Below are positions 1 to 6,587 of a DNA stretch of 17,674 nt, piece by piece. The stretch covers positions 1-17,674 of the forward strand of contig JBHHWI010000062.1 in assembly GCA_046756445.1 (NCBI GenBank), in the 5' to 3' direction. The translations under genes were made by a program, and so were the position numbers. The DNA is from JACZWL01 sp046756445. Its GTDB lineage: Bacteria; Pseudomonadota; Gammaproteobacteria; Steroidobacterales; Woeseiaceae. Within the stretch, counting starts at the first letter, position 1, and each line of letters starts with the position of its first letter. The notes below the pieces were generated by a model, which ran no database searches, had not been told where the DNA came from, and saw only the letters and a program-made list of their open reading frames with translations.

Positions 1-1013
1 CCATCACACCGACGACCAACCCGACCTCCACCATCATCTGCAACACCATCGCCATGCTCTCGGCCGGCAACAGCATCGTCTTCAACGTGCACCCCAACGC
101 CCGCGAGTGCTCCATGGCCAATGTTCAACTGCTGCACCGCGCGATCGTGCGTGCCGGCGGCCCTGCCAACCTGGTCAGCGCCGTGGCCGAGCCGACGATC
201 GAATCCGCGCAGGCACTCATGACCCATGAGGGTGTCCGTCTGCTCGCGGTGACCGGTGGCAGCGGCGTAGTGCGTCAGGCGATGACGAGCGGCAAGCGCG
301 CTATCTGCGCCGGCCCCGGCAACCCGCCGGTGGTGGTCGATACAACGGCCGACCTCGAACTCGCCGGCAGGGGCATCGTCGACGGCGCCTCTTTTGACAA
401 CAACATCGTGTGCACCGACGAAAAGGAAGTCATCGCCGTCGAGGGCATCGTCGAGGAGCTCACGCATCAGATGTGCCGGCACGGCGCCTATCTCCTGACC
501 CAGGGCGAGCTGCATCGAGTGGAACGGGTGATCTTCAGCGAGCAGCGCGGGCCGCGGCGGCGCGCGGTGGTCGACAAGGACCTCATCGGCAAGAACGCGC
601 GAGAAATCCTCTCCAAAGCCGGCATCGCATGTCATGGAGACCCGCCGCTTTTGATCGCGCAGGTCGGAAACGAGCACCCGCTGGTCTGGACCGAGCAGAT
701 GATGCCGGTGCTGCCGGTCACCCCGGTGCCCGACGTCGATACGGGCATTACGCTTGCCAAGGAAGCCGAACACGGCTTCGGCCACTCGGCCGGCATGTAC
801 TCGCGCGACATCGGAGCGCTGAGCCGCATGGCGCGGACCATCAATACCAGCATCTTCACCAAGAACGGCCCGTTCTATGCCGGCCTGGGCGAAGGGGGAG
901 AGGGCTACACCAGCTTCACCATCGCCAGCCCGACCGGCGAGGGGCTCACCGGACCGGTCGCGTTCAGCCGGCTGCGGCGCTGTGTCCTCGTCGATCACTT
1001 CCGCATTGTCTGA
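1..1013 (+). CDS. BMC-type CoA-acylating aldehyde dehydrogenase, 5'-truncated by the window edge
   Basis: The open frame enters from the left edge (first full codon at position 3) and ends at TGA 1011-1013, so about 336 C-terminal residues are present and roughly 130-150 N-terminal residues are missing. The fold and motifs are those of the EutE/PduP branch of aldehyde dehydrogenases, which oxidise a short aldehyde to acyl-CoA with NAD+ inside bacterial microcompartments. Visible are the TPTTNP and GNSIVFNVHP stretches near the edge, a glycine-rich AICAGPGNPPVVVD segment, the catalytic cysteine in DNNIVCTDEKEV (codon 411-413) and the typical C-terminus RRCVLVDHFRIV. Any encapsulation peptide would lie upstream. 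The stop is 5 bases before the BMC-T start, which indicates one operon with shell genes. Family and microcompartment link are secure. The aldehyde is not identified; context suggests a C2 or C3 aldehyde from sugar-phosphate cleavage. Confidence 0.95.
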   Translation, partial: ITPTTNPTSTIICNTIAMLSAGNSIVFNVHPNARECSMANVQLLHRAIVRAGGPANLVSAVAEPTIESAQALMTHEGVRLLAVTGGSGVVRQAMTSGKRAICAGPGNPPVVVDTTADLELAGRGIVDGASFDNNIVCTDEKEVIAVEGIVEELTHQMCRHGAYLLTQGELHRVERVIFSEQRGPRRRAVVDKDLIGKNAREILSKAGIACHGDPPLLIAQVGNEHPLVWTEQMMPVLPVTPVPDVDTGITLAKEAEHGFGHSAGMYSRDIGALSRMARTINTSIFTKNGPFYAGLGEGGEGYTSFTIASPTGEGLTGPVAFSRLRRCVLVDHFRIV

Positions 1014-1018
1014 ACCGC

Positions 1019-1666
1019 ATGGTTCAGACAAAGAAGCACGCGGCGCTGGCGTTACTGGAATTCGAGACCATCGCCACGGGCCTCCTGGCGAGTGATCTGA
1101 TGGTCAAGCGAGCACCCATCGCGTTGCTTCGCTGCGGGACGATCCACCCGGGTCGGTTCCTGATTCTGGTCGGCGGCAGCGTCGCCAGCACGGAGGAAGC
1201 TTTCATGGTCGGCGTCAGGCTGGGCGAAACCGAGCGCACGCTGAGGGGTAGTGTGATTCTCGGCGACGTTCACCCGATGCTGCATGATGCGATACTCGGC
1301 ACTCGCCTGGATCTGAAAGGCGAAGCCCTGGCGGTGGTCGAAACGCACTCTTCGCCGGCTCTTCTGGCCGCCGTGGACGCCGCGGTCAAGAGCACCCCGG
1401 TTGTCCTGTCCGAGGTTCGCCTGGCCGATGACCTCGGTGGCCACGCGCTGGCGCTGATGAGCGGTGATCTGACCGACGCGGAAACCGCGCTGGCAATCTG
1501 CACCGACCGGGCCGGCGATCAGCTTCTCGCTCGGACACTTCTGCCGCGGCTCGACATCAACCTGCGCCGGCTCCTCGATGAGGGCACAGGTTTCGGCCTG
1601 TGCCCCGCCTTCGAGCCGGCCGGCGCTGAACATCCCGAGGAGGTCGCATGCTCCTGGGACGGGTGA
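1019..1666 (+). CDS. BMC-T (tandem BMC-domain trimeric microcompartment shell protein)
   Basis: The 215-residue protein contains two BMC folds, residues about 7-95 and 101-190, as expected of trimeric shell proteins that replace a hexamer in the facets. Domain 1 begins with ALALLEFETIATGLLASDLM and carries the pore loop RCGTIHPGRFLILVGG (residues 38-53). Domain 2 begins with GEALAVVETHSSPALL and has the loop LADDLGGHALALMSGD. The layout resembles the single-disc BMC-T class (PduT and Haliangium BMC-T1 like) rather than EutL/CsoS1D. PduT has a cysteine holding an iron-sulfur cluster in the first loop; here that position is His43, with Cys39 four residues earlier. The ATG lies 5 bases after the dehydrogenase stop with no clear Shine-Dalgarno, so translation is probably coupled. 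The 3' end carries the ribosome binding site of the next gene and overlaps it by 19 bases. Confidence 0.93.
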   Translation: MVQTKKHAALALLEFETIATGLLASDLMVKRAPIALLRCGTIHPGRFLILVGGSVASTEEAFMVGVRLGETERTLRGSVILGDVHPMLHDAILGTRLDLKGEALAVVETHSSPALLAAVDAAVKSTPVVLSEVRLADDLGGHALALMSGDLTDAETALAICTDRAGDQLLARTLLPRLDINLRRLLDEGTGFGLCPAFEPAGAEHPEEVACSWDG

Positions 1667-1938
1667 TCGGAACCGTGGTCCCGTCCTTGGTGGTGGACGA
1701 GCTGGCCGCCACGCCACTGCTCTGGATCCAGCCACTCGACCGCGAGGGAGAACCCGAAGGCGACCCCCTCGTCTGCGCCGACGGCACGCGCATGGCGGGG
1801 CCCGGTCAGGTGATCTACTGGGTGGCCAGCCGCGAAGCCGCGCTGACCCTCGATCCGTGGTTCGTCCCGGTCGACGACGCCATCGTCGGCCTGGTCGACG
1901 AGGTGAGGCTCTACGCCCTGCAGGATTCTCCCAAATGA
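1648..1938 (+). CDS. BMC-P (EutN/CcmL-type pentameric shell vertex protein), copy 1
   Basis: This 96-residue protein of the EutN/CcmL (Pfam EutN_CcmL) family should form pentamers that cap the vertices of the polyhedral shell. It has the family opening MLLGRVIGTVVPSL, a central strand LLWIQPLD, the segment GPGQVIYWVASREAA (residues about 51-65) and the closing DDAIVGLVDEVRLY. The start is fixed by a strong Shine-Dalgarno GAGGAGG at 1637-1643, four bases before ATG 1648, inside the end of the BMC-T gene. Its stop overlaps the start of the second BMC-P gene in ATGA-type fashion (ATG 1935, TGA 1936). It shares clear family resemblance with the next gene but is divergent from it, so the two are paralogues and not a recent duplication. 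Confidence 0.93.
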   Translation: MLLGRVIGTVVPSLVVDELAATPLLWIQPLDREGEPEGDPLVCADGTRMAGPGQVIYWVASREAALTLDPWFVPVDDAIVGLVDEVRLYALQDSPK

Positions 1939-2210
1939 TCCTCGGCCGCATCACCGGCAGCGTCGTGTCGACCATCCATCACCCCATCGTCGAGGACCGC
2001 AAGCTGCTCGTCGCCGAGCGACTCGACCCGACCGGGCGCCCCACCGGCGGCTATGTCATCGCCCTCGACGCCATCGGGGCCGGCCAGGGTGAGACCGTCC
2101 TGATCCTGGACGAGGGCAACGGCGCCCGCCAGATCCTCGACGACACCCACGCACCGGTGCGTTCGATGGTCGTCGGCATCGTCGACGCGGTCGAGCTCGT
2201 ATCATCGTGA
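1935..2210 (+). CDS. BMC-P (EutN/CcmL-type pentameric shell vertex protein), copy 2
   Basis: This is a 91-residue vertex protein of the EutN/CcmL family. It has the opening MILGRITGSVVSTIHHPIVED, a basic strand RKLLVAERLD, the GAGQGETVLILDEGNGAR segment (residues about 50-67) and the terminal APVRSMVVGIVDAVEL. Compared with copy 1 it keeps the more canonical EutN/CcmL middle (ALDAIGAGQGE followed by a nucleotide-like GNGAR turn). ATG 1935 overlaps the preceding stop by two bases and is preceded by CAGGA at 1921-1925. It is the last gene of the + strand microcompartment operon in the window. Its final 9 bases overlap the 3' end of the convergent deoD gene, and no intrinsic terminator is visible between them. 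Confidence 0.93.
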   Translation: MILGRITGSVVSTIHHPIVEDRKLLVAERLDPTGRPTGGYVIALDAIGAGQGETVLILDEGNGARQILDDTHAPVRSMVVGIVDAVELVSS

Positions 2211-2921
2211 CCCGATCTTGTGCGCCGCTTCGAGCGCCACCAGAATCATCTCATCGAATGTCGTTTGTCTCTCGTCGGAAGACAGATGTTTCCCTGTCCT
2301 GATATCGTCACTGACAGTGCAGATCGCCAGTGCCTCTGCGCCGTGTTCGGCCGCAATCGGATATATCCCGGCTGCCTCCATTTCAATGCCGAGCACATCG
2401 TACCTGGCCATCGTTTCGAACATATCGGTATCGGGTGTATAGAAGAGATCCCCCGAGAAAACATTGCCGACGTGATAGCTGACTTTCTGATTTTTCGCGG
2501 CCTCGACCGCTTCGTGCACAAGGGAATAACTGGCGAGCGCCGCAAGGTCATAACCGCCGAAACGAATTCGGTTGACCGCCGAGTCCGTTGACGCCCCTGT
2601 CGCGATGATGATGTCGCGAAGCTTCACTTTGGGATGTGTCGTGCCGCAGCTGCCAACCCGGATAAGGCGCTTGACCTCGTACTCCGTGATCAGCTCGGTG
2701 CAGTATATCGACACCGACGGAATGCCCATGCCATGTGACATGACCGAGACCGCCTTGCCCTTGTACTCGCCCGTGAACCCCCACATATTGCGCACATCCG
2801 TGACCCGCCGGGCACCCTGTATATAAGTGTCGGCAATATACTGGGCCCGCAGCGGATCACCGGGCATCAGCACGGTCTCGGCAAAGTCCCCTGGGGACGC
2901 GTTCATGTGTTTGGTCGCCAT
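2202..2921 (-). CDS. deoD: Purine nucleoside phosphorylase, DeoD (hexameric) type
   Basis: The protein phosphorolyses purine (deoxy)ribonucleosides to the free base and (deoxy)ribose-1-phosphate in the cytoplasm. With the ATG at 2921 it has 239 residues, exactly the length of E. coli DeoD, and it aligns throughout. Motifs seen are MATKHMNA at the N-terminus (His5), PGDPLRA phosphate loop (20-26), Arg44, RVGSCG (88-93), the ribose-binding GIEMEAAG (178-185) and TVSDDIRTG with catalytic Asp205, plus Arg218. All key residues of the hexameric class are present, so it should accept 6-amino and 6-oxo purines. A GTG at 2939 would add six residues and overlap the upstream short-chain dehydrogenase gene; the ATG 11 bases after that gene's stop fits the family better. 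The two genes form a small minus-strand operon, convergent with the microcompartment genes. Confidence 0.95.
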   Translation of the reverse strand: MATKHMNASPGDFAETVLMPGDPLRAQYIADTYIQGARRVTDVRNMWGFTGEYKGKAVSVMSHGMGIPSVSIYCTELITEYEVKRLIRVGSCGTTHPKVKLRDIIIATGASTDSAVNRIRFGGYDLAALASYSLVHEAVEAAKNQKVSYHVGNVFSGDLFYTPDTDMFETMARYDVLGIEMEAAGIYPIAAEHGAEALAICTVSDDIRTGKHLSSDERQTTFDEMILVALEAAHKIGSR

Positions 2922-2932
2922 CGCGCTCTCGG

Positions 2933-3730
2933 TTACCACTTCGACTGCGCAGACATGCCGCCATCGACAACCAGATTGGCGCCGGTGATCCAGCGGGCAG
3001 CAGGGCTGACGAGAAACAATACAGCGTCGGCCACGTCGTTGGGAAGTCCCATCCTCCCCAGCGGCGCCCGGTCATGCCATCGGGACACACCGTCGGGCCA
3101 GTCCTCGGCCAGGCCTTCACGATCGATCAGCCCGGGCGACACGGCGTTCACCCGAATACCCTCGGCACCGTACTCGAGCGCGCAGGCGCGCGTGAACATG
3201 ATGAGACCGGCTTTGGTCGTGGCGTAATGGCCGTGCCCGCTGGCGGGATCGATACCCTCGATCGAGGCGACGTTGACGATCGAACCCGCCGTGTCGCGCC
3301 GCCGCATGCCGTCGGCCGCCGCCCGGGAAACGAGAAACGCGCTGTCCAGATTGCTGGCCATCATTTCCTTCCAGTCGGTGAGCGTCATGTCCGGCAAGGT
3401 CTGAACAGGCTGCGCGGCTGCGTTATTCACGACACAGTCCGGCGCAAGCTCCCGCTCATCGAGCTCAGAAAACAATCGCGAGACGGCCGCCTCGGATGTC
3501 AGGTCCGCCGGTATCGAGAAGGCGTGACCGCCGCCCGCGACGATTTGTTCTGTGGCGGCTTCCGCGGACTCTTTGCCACTGCGGAAGTGCAGAATCACCG
3601 CCGCCCCGGCCGCCGCGAGTCGCTTCGCAATCGCGCAACCGATGTTGCCGCTCGCTCCTGTCACCAATACGTGATAATCGCGGAGGTCGAGGAGCTCTGC
3701 TAAGGTCGGTTCATCGGATAACTGATGCAT
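2933..3730 (-). CDS. Short-chain dehydrogenase/reductase (classical SDR, FabG-like)
   Basis: A 265-residue NAD(P)-dependent oxidoreductase of the classical SDR fold. Visible are the Rossmann motif TGASGNIG (residues 24-31), NNAA (102-105), the catalytic serine in NVASIEG (Ser156), the YATTK pair (Tyr169, Lys173) and the C-terminal DGGMS. HFRSG after the second strand (Arg50, Ser51) favours NADPH over NADH. The substrate cannot be read from sequence. Next to phosphorylase and microcompartment genes it could reduce an aldehyde or a sugar and recycle cofactor. The first 12 residues before LLDLRDYHVLVTG are longer than usual for this family and mildly amphipathic. The ATG at 3730-3728 directly abuts the start codon of the divergent cupin, and no good Shine-Dalgarno precedes it, so translation may begin at an internal codon. 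Confidence 0.9.
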   Translation of the reverse strand: MHQLSDEPTLAELLDLRDYHVLVTGASGNIGCAIAKRLAAAGAAVILHFRSGKESAEAATEQIVAGGGHAFSIPADLTSEAAVSRLFSELDERELAPDCVVNNAAAQPVQTLPDMTLTDWKEMMASNLDSAFLVSRAAADGMRRRDTAGSIVNVASIEGIDPASGHGHYATTKAGLIMFTRACALEYGAEGIRVNAVSPGLIDREGLAEDWPDGVSRWHDRAPLGRMGLPNDVADAVLFLVSPAARWITGANLVVDGGMSAQSKW

Positions 3731-4102
3731 AACTCAATCGTAAAAGGCGGCGGCACCCGTGAAGAGGTCTGGACCGGCGAGCGCTGCTTTATCACCGAGC
3801 TGATGAACGATCCGGCCATTCCCGAAGTGTCACTCGCACAATGCCGGGTTCCGCCCGGCACTACAACTCAGCTCCACAGGCTCAGCGTAGACGAATGGTA
3901 TGTCGTCGACCAAGGCAGCGGCCTGATGGCCGTCGGCTCCGACACCCCCTTCCAGGTCGTCCCGGGCGACACGATCACGGTCCCGGCCGGGGTATCGCAG
4001 AGAATAACGAATACCGGCGACTCCGATCTCGTCTTTCAATGCGTTTGTATTCCGAGGTTTACGCCGGGGAGTTACGAGTCGCTCGAAGCTGACTGCGACT
4101 GA
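3725..4102 (+). CDS. Small single-domain cupin protein with degraded metal site
   Basis: A 125-residue protein with one cupin barrel (residues about 35-112). Motif 1 is read in PGTTTQLHRLSVDEWYVVDQGSG and motif 2 in PGDTITVPAGVSQRITNTGD. In metal-binding cupins motif 1 has HxH and a downstream Glu, and motif 2 has His. Here the second motif-1 His is Leu and the motif-2 His is replaced by Gln or Ser, leaving one His and one Glu. It may therefore be a sugar- or ligand-binding protein or a metal-independent isomerase or epimerase rather than a dioxygenase. ATG 3725 has only a weak GGA upstream and sits back to back with the start of the divergent dehydrogenase. The ORF ends about 120 bases before a TonB-dependent receptor in the same direction. 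I cannot assign a reaction. Confidence 0.82.
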   Translation: MHNSIVKGGGTREEVWTGERCFITELMNDPAIPEVSLAQCRVPPGTTTQLHRLSVDEWYVVDQGSGLMAVGSDTPFQVVPGDTITVPAGVSQRITNTGDSDLVFQCVCIPRFTPGSYESLEADCD

Positions 4103-4144
4103 CAGCGCTGCCCCGGTTGGTTGAATGCAACTGCGGACAGTGCC

Positions 4145-4157
4145 GTGCGCTACGCAC
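4145..4157. promoter_or_regulatory. Candidate operator: GTGCG-N3-CGCAC palindrome
   Basis: A perfect 5+5 base inverted repeat with a three-base centre lies in the gap between the cupin and the TonB-dependent receptor. It is centred about 38 bases upstream of the candidate -10 element at 4189-4194, a plausible place for a regulator. It is short and unique in what I could read, so this is a weak candidate. Confidence 0.25.
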
Positions 4158-4188
4158 TTATCCTGATCTAATGTCAGGGCAATGGCGT

Positions 4189-4194
4189 TATACT
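4189..4194 (+). promoter_or_regulatory. Candidate -10 element (TATACT) for the TonB-dependent receptor gene
   Basis: TATACT matches five of six bases of the sigma-70 -10 consensus and lies 27 bases before the chosen ATG at 4222. No convincing -35 hexamer is seen 16-18 bases upstream, so activation by a regulator or a different sigma factor would be needed. Confidence 0.35.
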
Positions 4195-4221
4195 TCCGGC
4201 ACCAATTCAGGGAGAACTGAC

Positions 4222-6543
4222 ATGTGTGGCATAAAACCAACAATGAATAAGAACTGGCTCGGGGCCGGACTGGCGGCCGCGGCCATTTGCGTGCCGCTGT
4301 ACGGCACGGCGCTGGCGCAGGAGACGGCGGTTCTCGAAGAAATCATCGTGACGGCAACCAAACGGGCAGAGAGTCTGCAGGACGTGCCGATTTCCGTGGC
4401 TACGATGTCCGGAGAACGCCTGAACTCGCTGTTTACCGGTGGCGAGGACATTCTTGCGCTTGCAAATCGCGTACCGGGACTGTACGCGGAGTCATCGAAT
4501 GGCCGCGCTGCTCCCCGGTTTTATCTGCGCGGTCTGGGCAACATCGATTTCGACCTCGCGGCATCCCAACCCGTTTCCATCGTGATGGACGAGGTCGTGA
4601 TGGAAAACGTCGTGCTCAAGAGCTTCCCGCTGTTCGACCTTCAAAACGTCGAGGTCATCCGGGGCCCGCAGGGCACCCTGTTCGGCCGTAACACGACTGC
4701 GGGCATCATCAAGTTCAATACGCGACGTCCGACACACGAAAATAACGGGTACATCTCCGGGTCACTGGGAACTTTCACGACTGGCAATCTCGAAGCCGCA
4801 TTCGGCGGCAGCCTGTCCGAGGCGATGGCGGGTCGGGTATCGTTTCTTTACCGGACCCGGGACGACTGGATCAGCAACGGTTTCACCGGCCAGTCGGATG
4901 TGATGGGCGAGTACGAGGAAATCGCGGCGCGCGTCCAGTTGCTGTTCTCGCCCACCGATGACCTCGATGCGCTGTTGAGTCTGCAAACACGCACCATGGA
5001 TGGCACGGCTTCGATCTTTCGAGCCAACGTGTACACGACCGGCAGCAACGAGCTGAATCAGAACTTCGATCGCGACGTGGTGTATTACGACGGCGGTGAC
5101 AACAATCCGCAGGGCTACGATGGCTTCGGCGCGACACTGACCCTGGACTGGGGACTCGAGAATGCCACCGTCACATCGATTACTTCGTTACAGGATTCCG
5201 ACGGTAGCAGTCGCGGTGATATCGACGGCGGCGTCGTCGACTTCTCGGGCACGGCCACCGTGCCGCCCGGTATCACGTTCGATCCGGCGGCACCCGTTTT
5301 CGGCAACCCGACGCTTACCTTTCCCGGCACGATCCTGGTCCCGTCCGTCACCGAGGACGGGGCCGACACGGACCAGTTTACCCAGGAAATCCGGATCGCG
5401 AGTGAAACCGAAGGGCCGTTCAGCTGGCAGGTCGGCGGATACTATTTCGACTCCGAACTGCAGGTCACGACGGATTCGTTTGCGTCGTTCGGATTCGTGG
5501 ATGTGCAACATACGATCATCGTGCAGGAGAACACGACCTGGGCCGTTTTCGGGCAGGGATCCTATGATGTATCCGATCAGTTGGCGATTACGGCTGGCAT
5601 TCGATATACGGACGACGAAAAGGACTTTCGGGTGCGGCAATTCGGCCAGTTGTGGCTGGACCTCGGGATTCCGACTTTTCTTGCCGATCCGATCCATGTT
5701 CAGGACGACGAAGTCAGCTGGGAGCTCAGCGCCAATTTCGCAGCGACCGACAGTTCCAGCCTGTACGGCCGGGTGTCGAGCGGCTTCCGGGCCCAGACGA
5801 TCCAGGGACGTGACGTCGCATTCCTCGAGACACCGACCGTGGCCGTTCCTGAAACGATTACCTCTTTCGAGGCCGGTTACAAGGCCGATCTGTCGGGCGA
5901 TCGCCTGAGGGTGAACGCTGCCGTGTTCTATTACTCGATCGACGACATGCAACTGTCGATCATCGGCGGCGCCACCAATACCAACCAGGTCATCAACGCG
6001 AACGAAGGCGTGGGCTCCGGATTCGAGCTCGATCTGGACTGGCTGGCGATGGACAATCTGTTCATTACGCTCGGTTTCGCGTACAACGACACAGAGATCA
6101 AGGACCCGACGCTGGCCACTGTGCCCTGTGGCTCGGGATTGTGTACGCCACTCGACCCGGTTGACCCCAGTGATCCCGCAAAGGTCCTGCTGAATGGCAA
6201 CCCGTTCCCACGCGCGCCGGAAACCAGTTGGAACTTCTCGGTTCGCTGGGGGACGCCTTTGGGCGACGCGGGAGAGGTCTTCGTCTTCACGGACTGGGCA
6301 TTCCAGGGTTCGGTCGTCATGCCCTTGTACGAGTCGCTGGAATTCGACACCGACAGTCAATTCGAGGGCGGCCTGAAGATCGGCTACAGGAACCTCGAAG
6401 ACGACTGGGAGGTCGCCTTGTTCGGCCGAAACATAACCGACGAGGAAAACGCCAAGGGCTTCATCGACTTCAGCAACAACACCGGATTCGTCAACGAACC
6501 GGCCATCTGGGGTATCGAAGCCAGAAAGAGCTTCGGAGAATAG
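4222..6543 (+). CDS. TonB-dependent outer-membrane receptor
   Basis: This 773-residue receptor imports a substrate across the outer membrane using TonB energy. From ATG 4222 the order is a signal peptide (hydrophobic run about 11-31, likely cleavage after ALAQ near residue 33), a TonB box EEIIVTATKR (39-48), a plug domain (about 50-170, with FYLRGLG, VEVIRGPQGTLFGRNTTAG) and a C-terminal beta-barrel to the end (GIEARKSFGE). It belongs to the large receptor group, common in proteobacteria, without an N-terminal extension. The start is supported by GGGAGA seven bases upstream of ATG 4222; ATG 4243 also gives a good signal peptide, whereas longer upstream reading has no such support. The neighbours are a cupin upstream and the aldolase fusion convergent downstream. 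The ligand is unknown; from context a nucleoside, nucleotide or sugar is possible. Confidence 0.93.
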   Translation: MCGIKPTMNKNWLGAGLAAAAICVPLYGTALAQETAVLEEIIVTATKRAESLQDVPISVATMSGERLNSLFTGGEDILALANRVPGLYAESSNGRAAPRFYLRGLGNIDFDLAASQPVSIVMDEVVMENVVLKSFPLFDLQNVEVIRGPQGTLFGRNTTAGIIKFNTRRPTHENNGYISGSLGTFTTGNLEAAFGGSLSEAMAGRVSFLYRTRDDWISNGFTGQSDVMGEYEEIAARVQLLFSPTDDLDALLSLQTRTMDGTASIFRANVYTTGSNELNQNFDRDVVYYDGGDNNPQGYDGFGATLTLDWGLENATVTSITSLQDSDGSSRGDIDGGVVDFSGTATVPPGITFDPAAPVFGNPTLTFPGTILVPSVTEDGADTDQFTQEIRIASETEGPFSWQVGGYYFDSELQVTTDSFASFGFVDVQHTIIVQENTTWAVFGQGSYDVSDQLAITAGIRYTDDEKDFRVRQFGQLWLDLGIPTFLADPIHVQDDEVSWELSANFAATDSSSLYGRVSSGFRAQTIQGRDVAFLETPTVAVPETITSFEAGYKADLSGDRLRVNAAVFYYSIDDMQLSIIGGATNTNQVINANEGVGSGFELDLDWLAMDNLFITLGFAYNDTEIKDPTLATVPCGSGLCTPLDPVDPSDPAKVLLNGNPFPRAPETSWNFSVRWGTPLGDAGEVFVFTDWAFQGSVVMPLYESLEFDTDSQFEGGLKIGYRNLEDDWEVALFGRNITDEENAKGFIDFSNNTGFVNEPAIWGIEARKSFGE

Positions 6544-6557
6544 CAAGAGACGAATTG

Positions 6558-6577
6558 GCCCGGCCTCATGGCCGGGC
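6558..6577. terminator. GC-rich hairpin between convergent genes, possible weak bidirectional terminator
   Basis: A perfect 8-base-pair stem GCCCGGCC/GGCCGGGC with loop TCAT sits in the 44-base gap between the TonB-dependent receptor stop (6543) and the aldolase fusion stop (6588). It is placed to end transcripts from both sides, but there is no T-run on either strand, so it may block or protect 3' ends rather than terminate intrinsically. Confidence 0.45.
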
Positions 6578-6587
6578 TGGTCCGCCC

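Noticed and set aside
54..1013. Aldehyde dehydrogenase starting at ATG 54
   Set aside because: The frame continues upstream to the window edge with family sequence (TPTTNP), so ATG 54 is internal.
410..1018. Upstream extension of the BMC-T frame into the aldehyde dehydrogenase gene
   Set aside because: The extension is arginine-rich out-of-frame sequence; the BMC-T fold begins right after ATG 1019.
1052..1975. Minus-strand open frame of 307 codons over the shell genes
   Set aside because: Arginine-rich shadow of the shell protein genes with no domain.
5188..6546. Long minus-strand open frame (452 codons) opposite the first receptor
   Set aside because: It is the antisense shadow of a GC-rich receptor gene; its translation shows no domain, and the plus-strand protein is complete and convincing.
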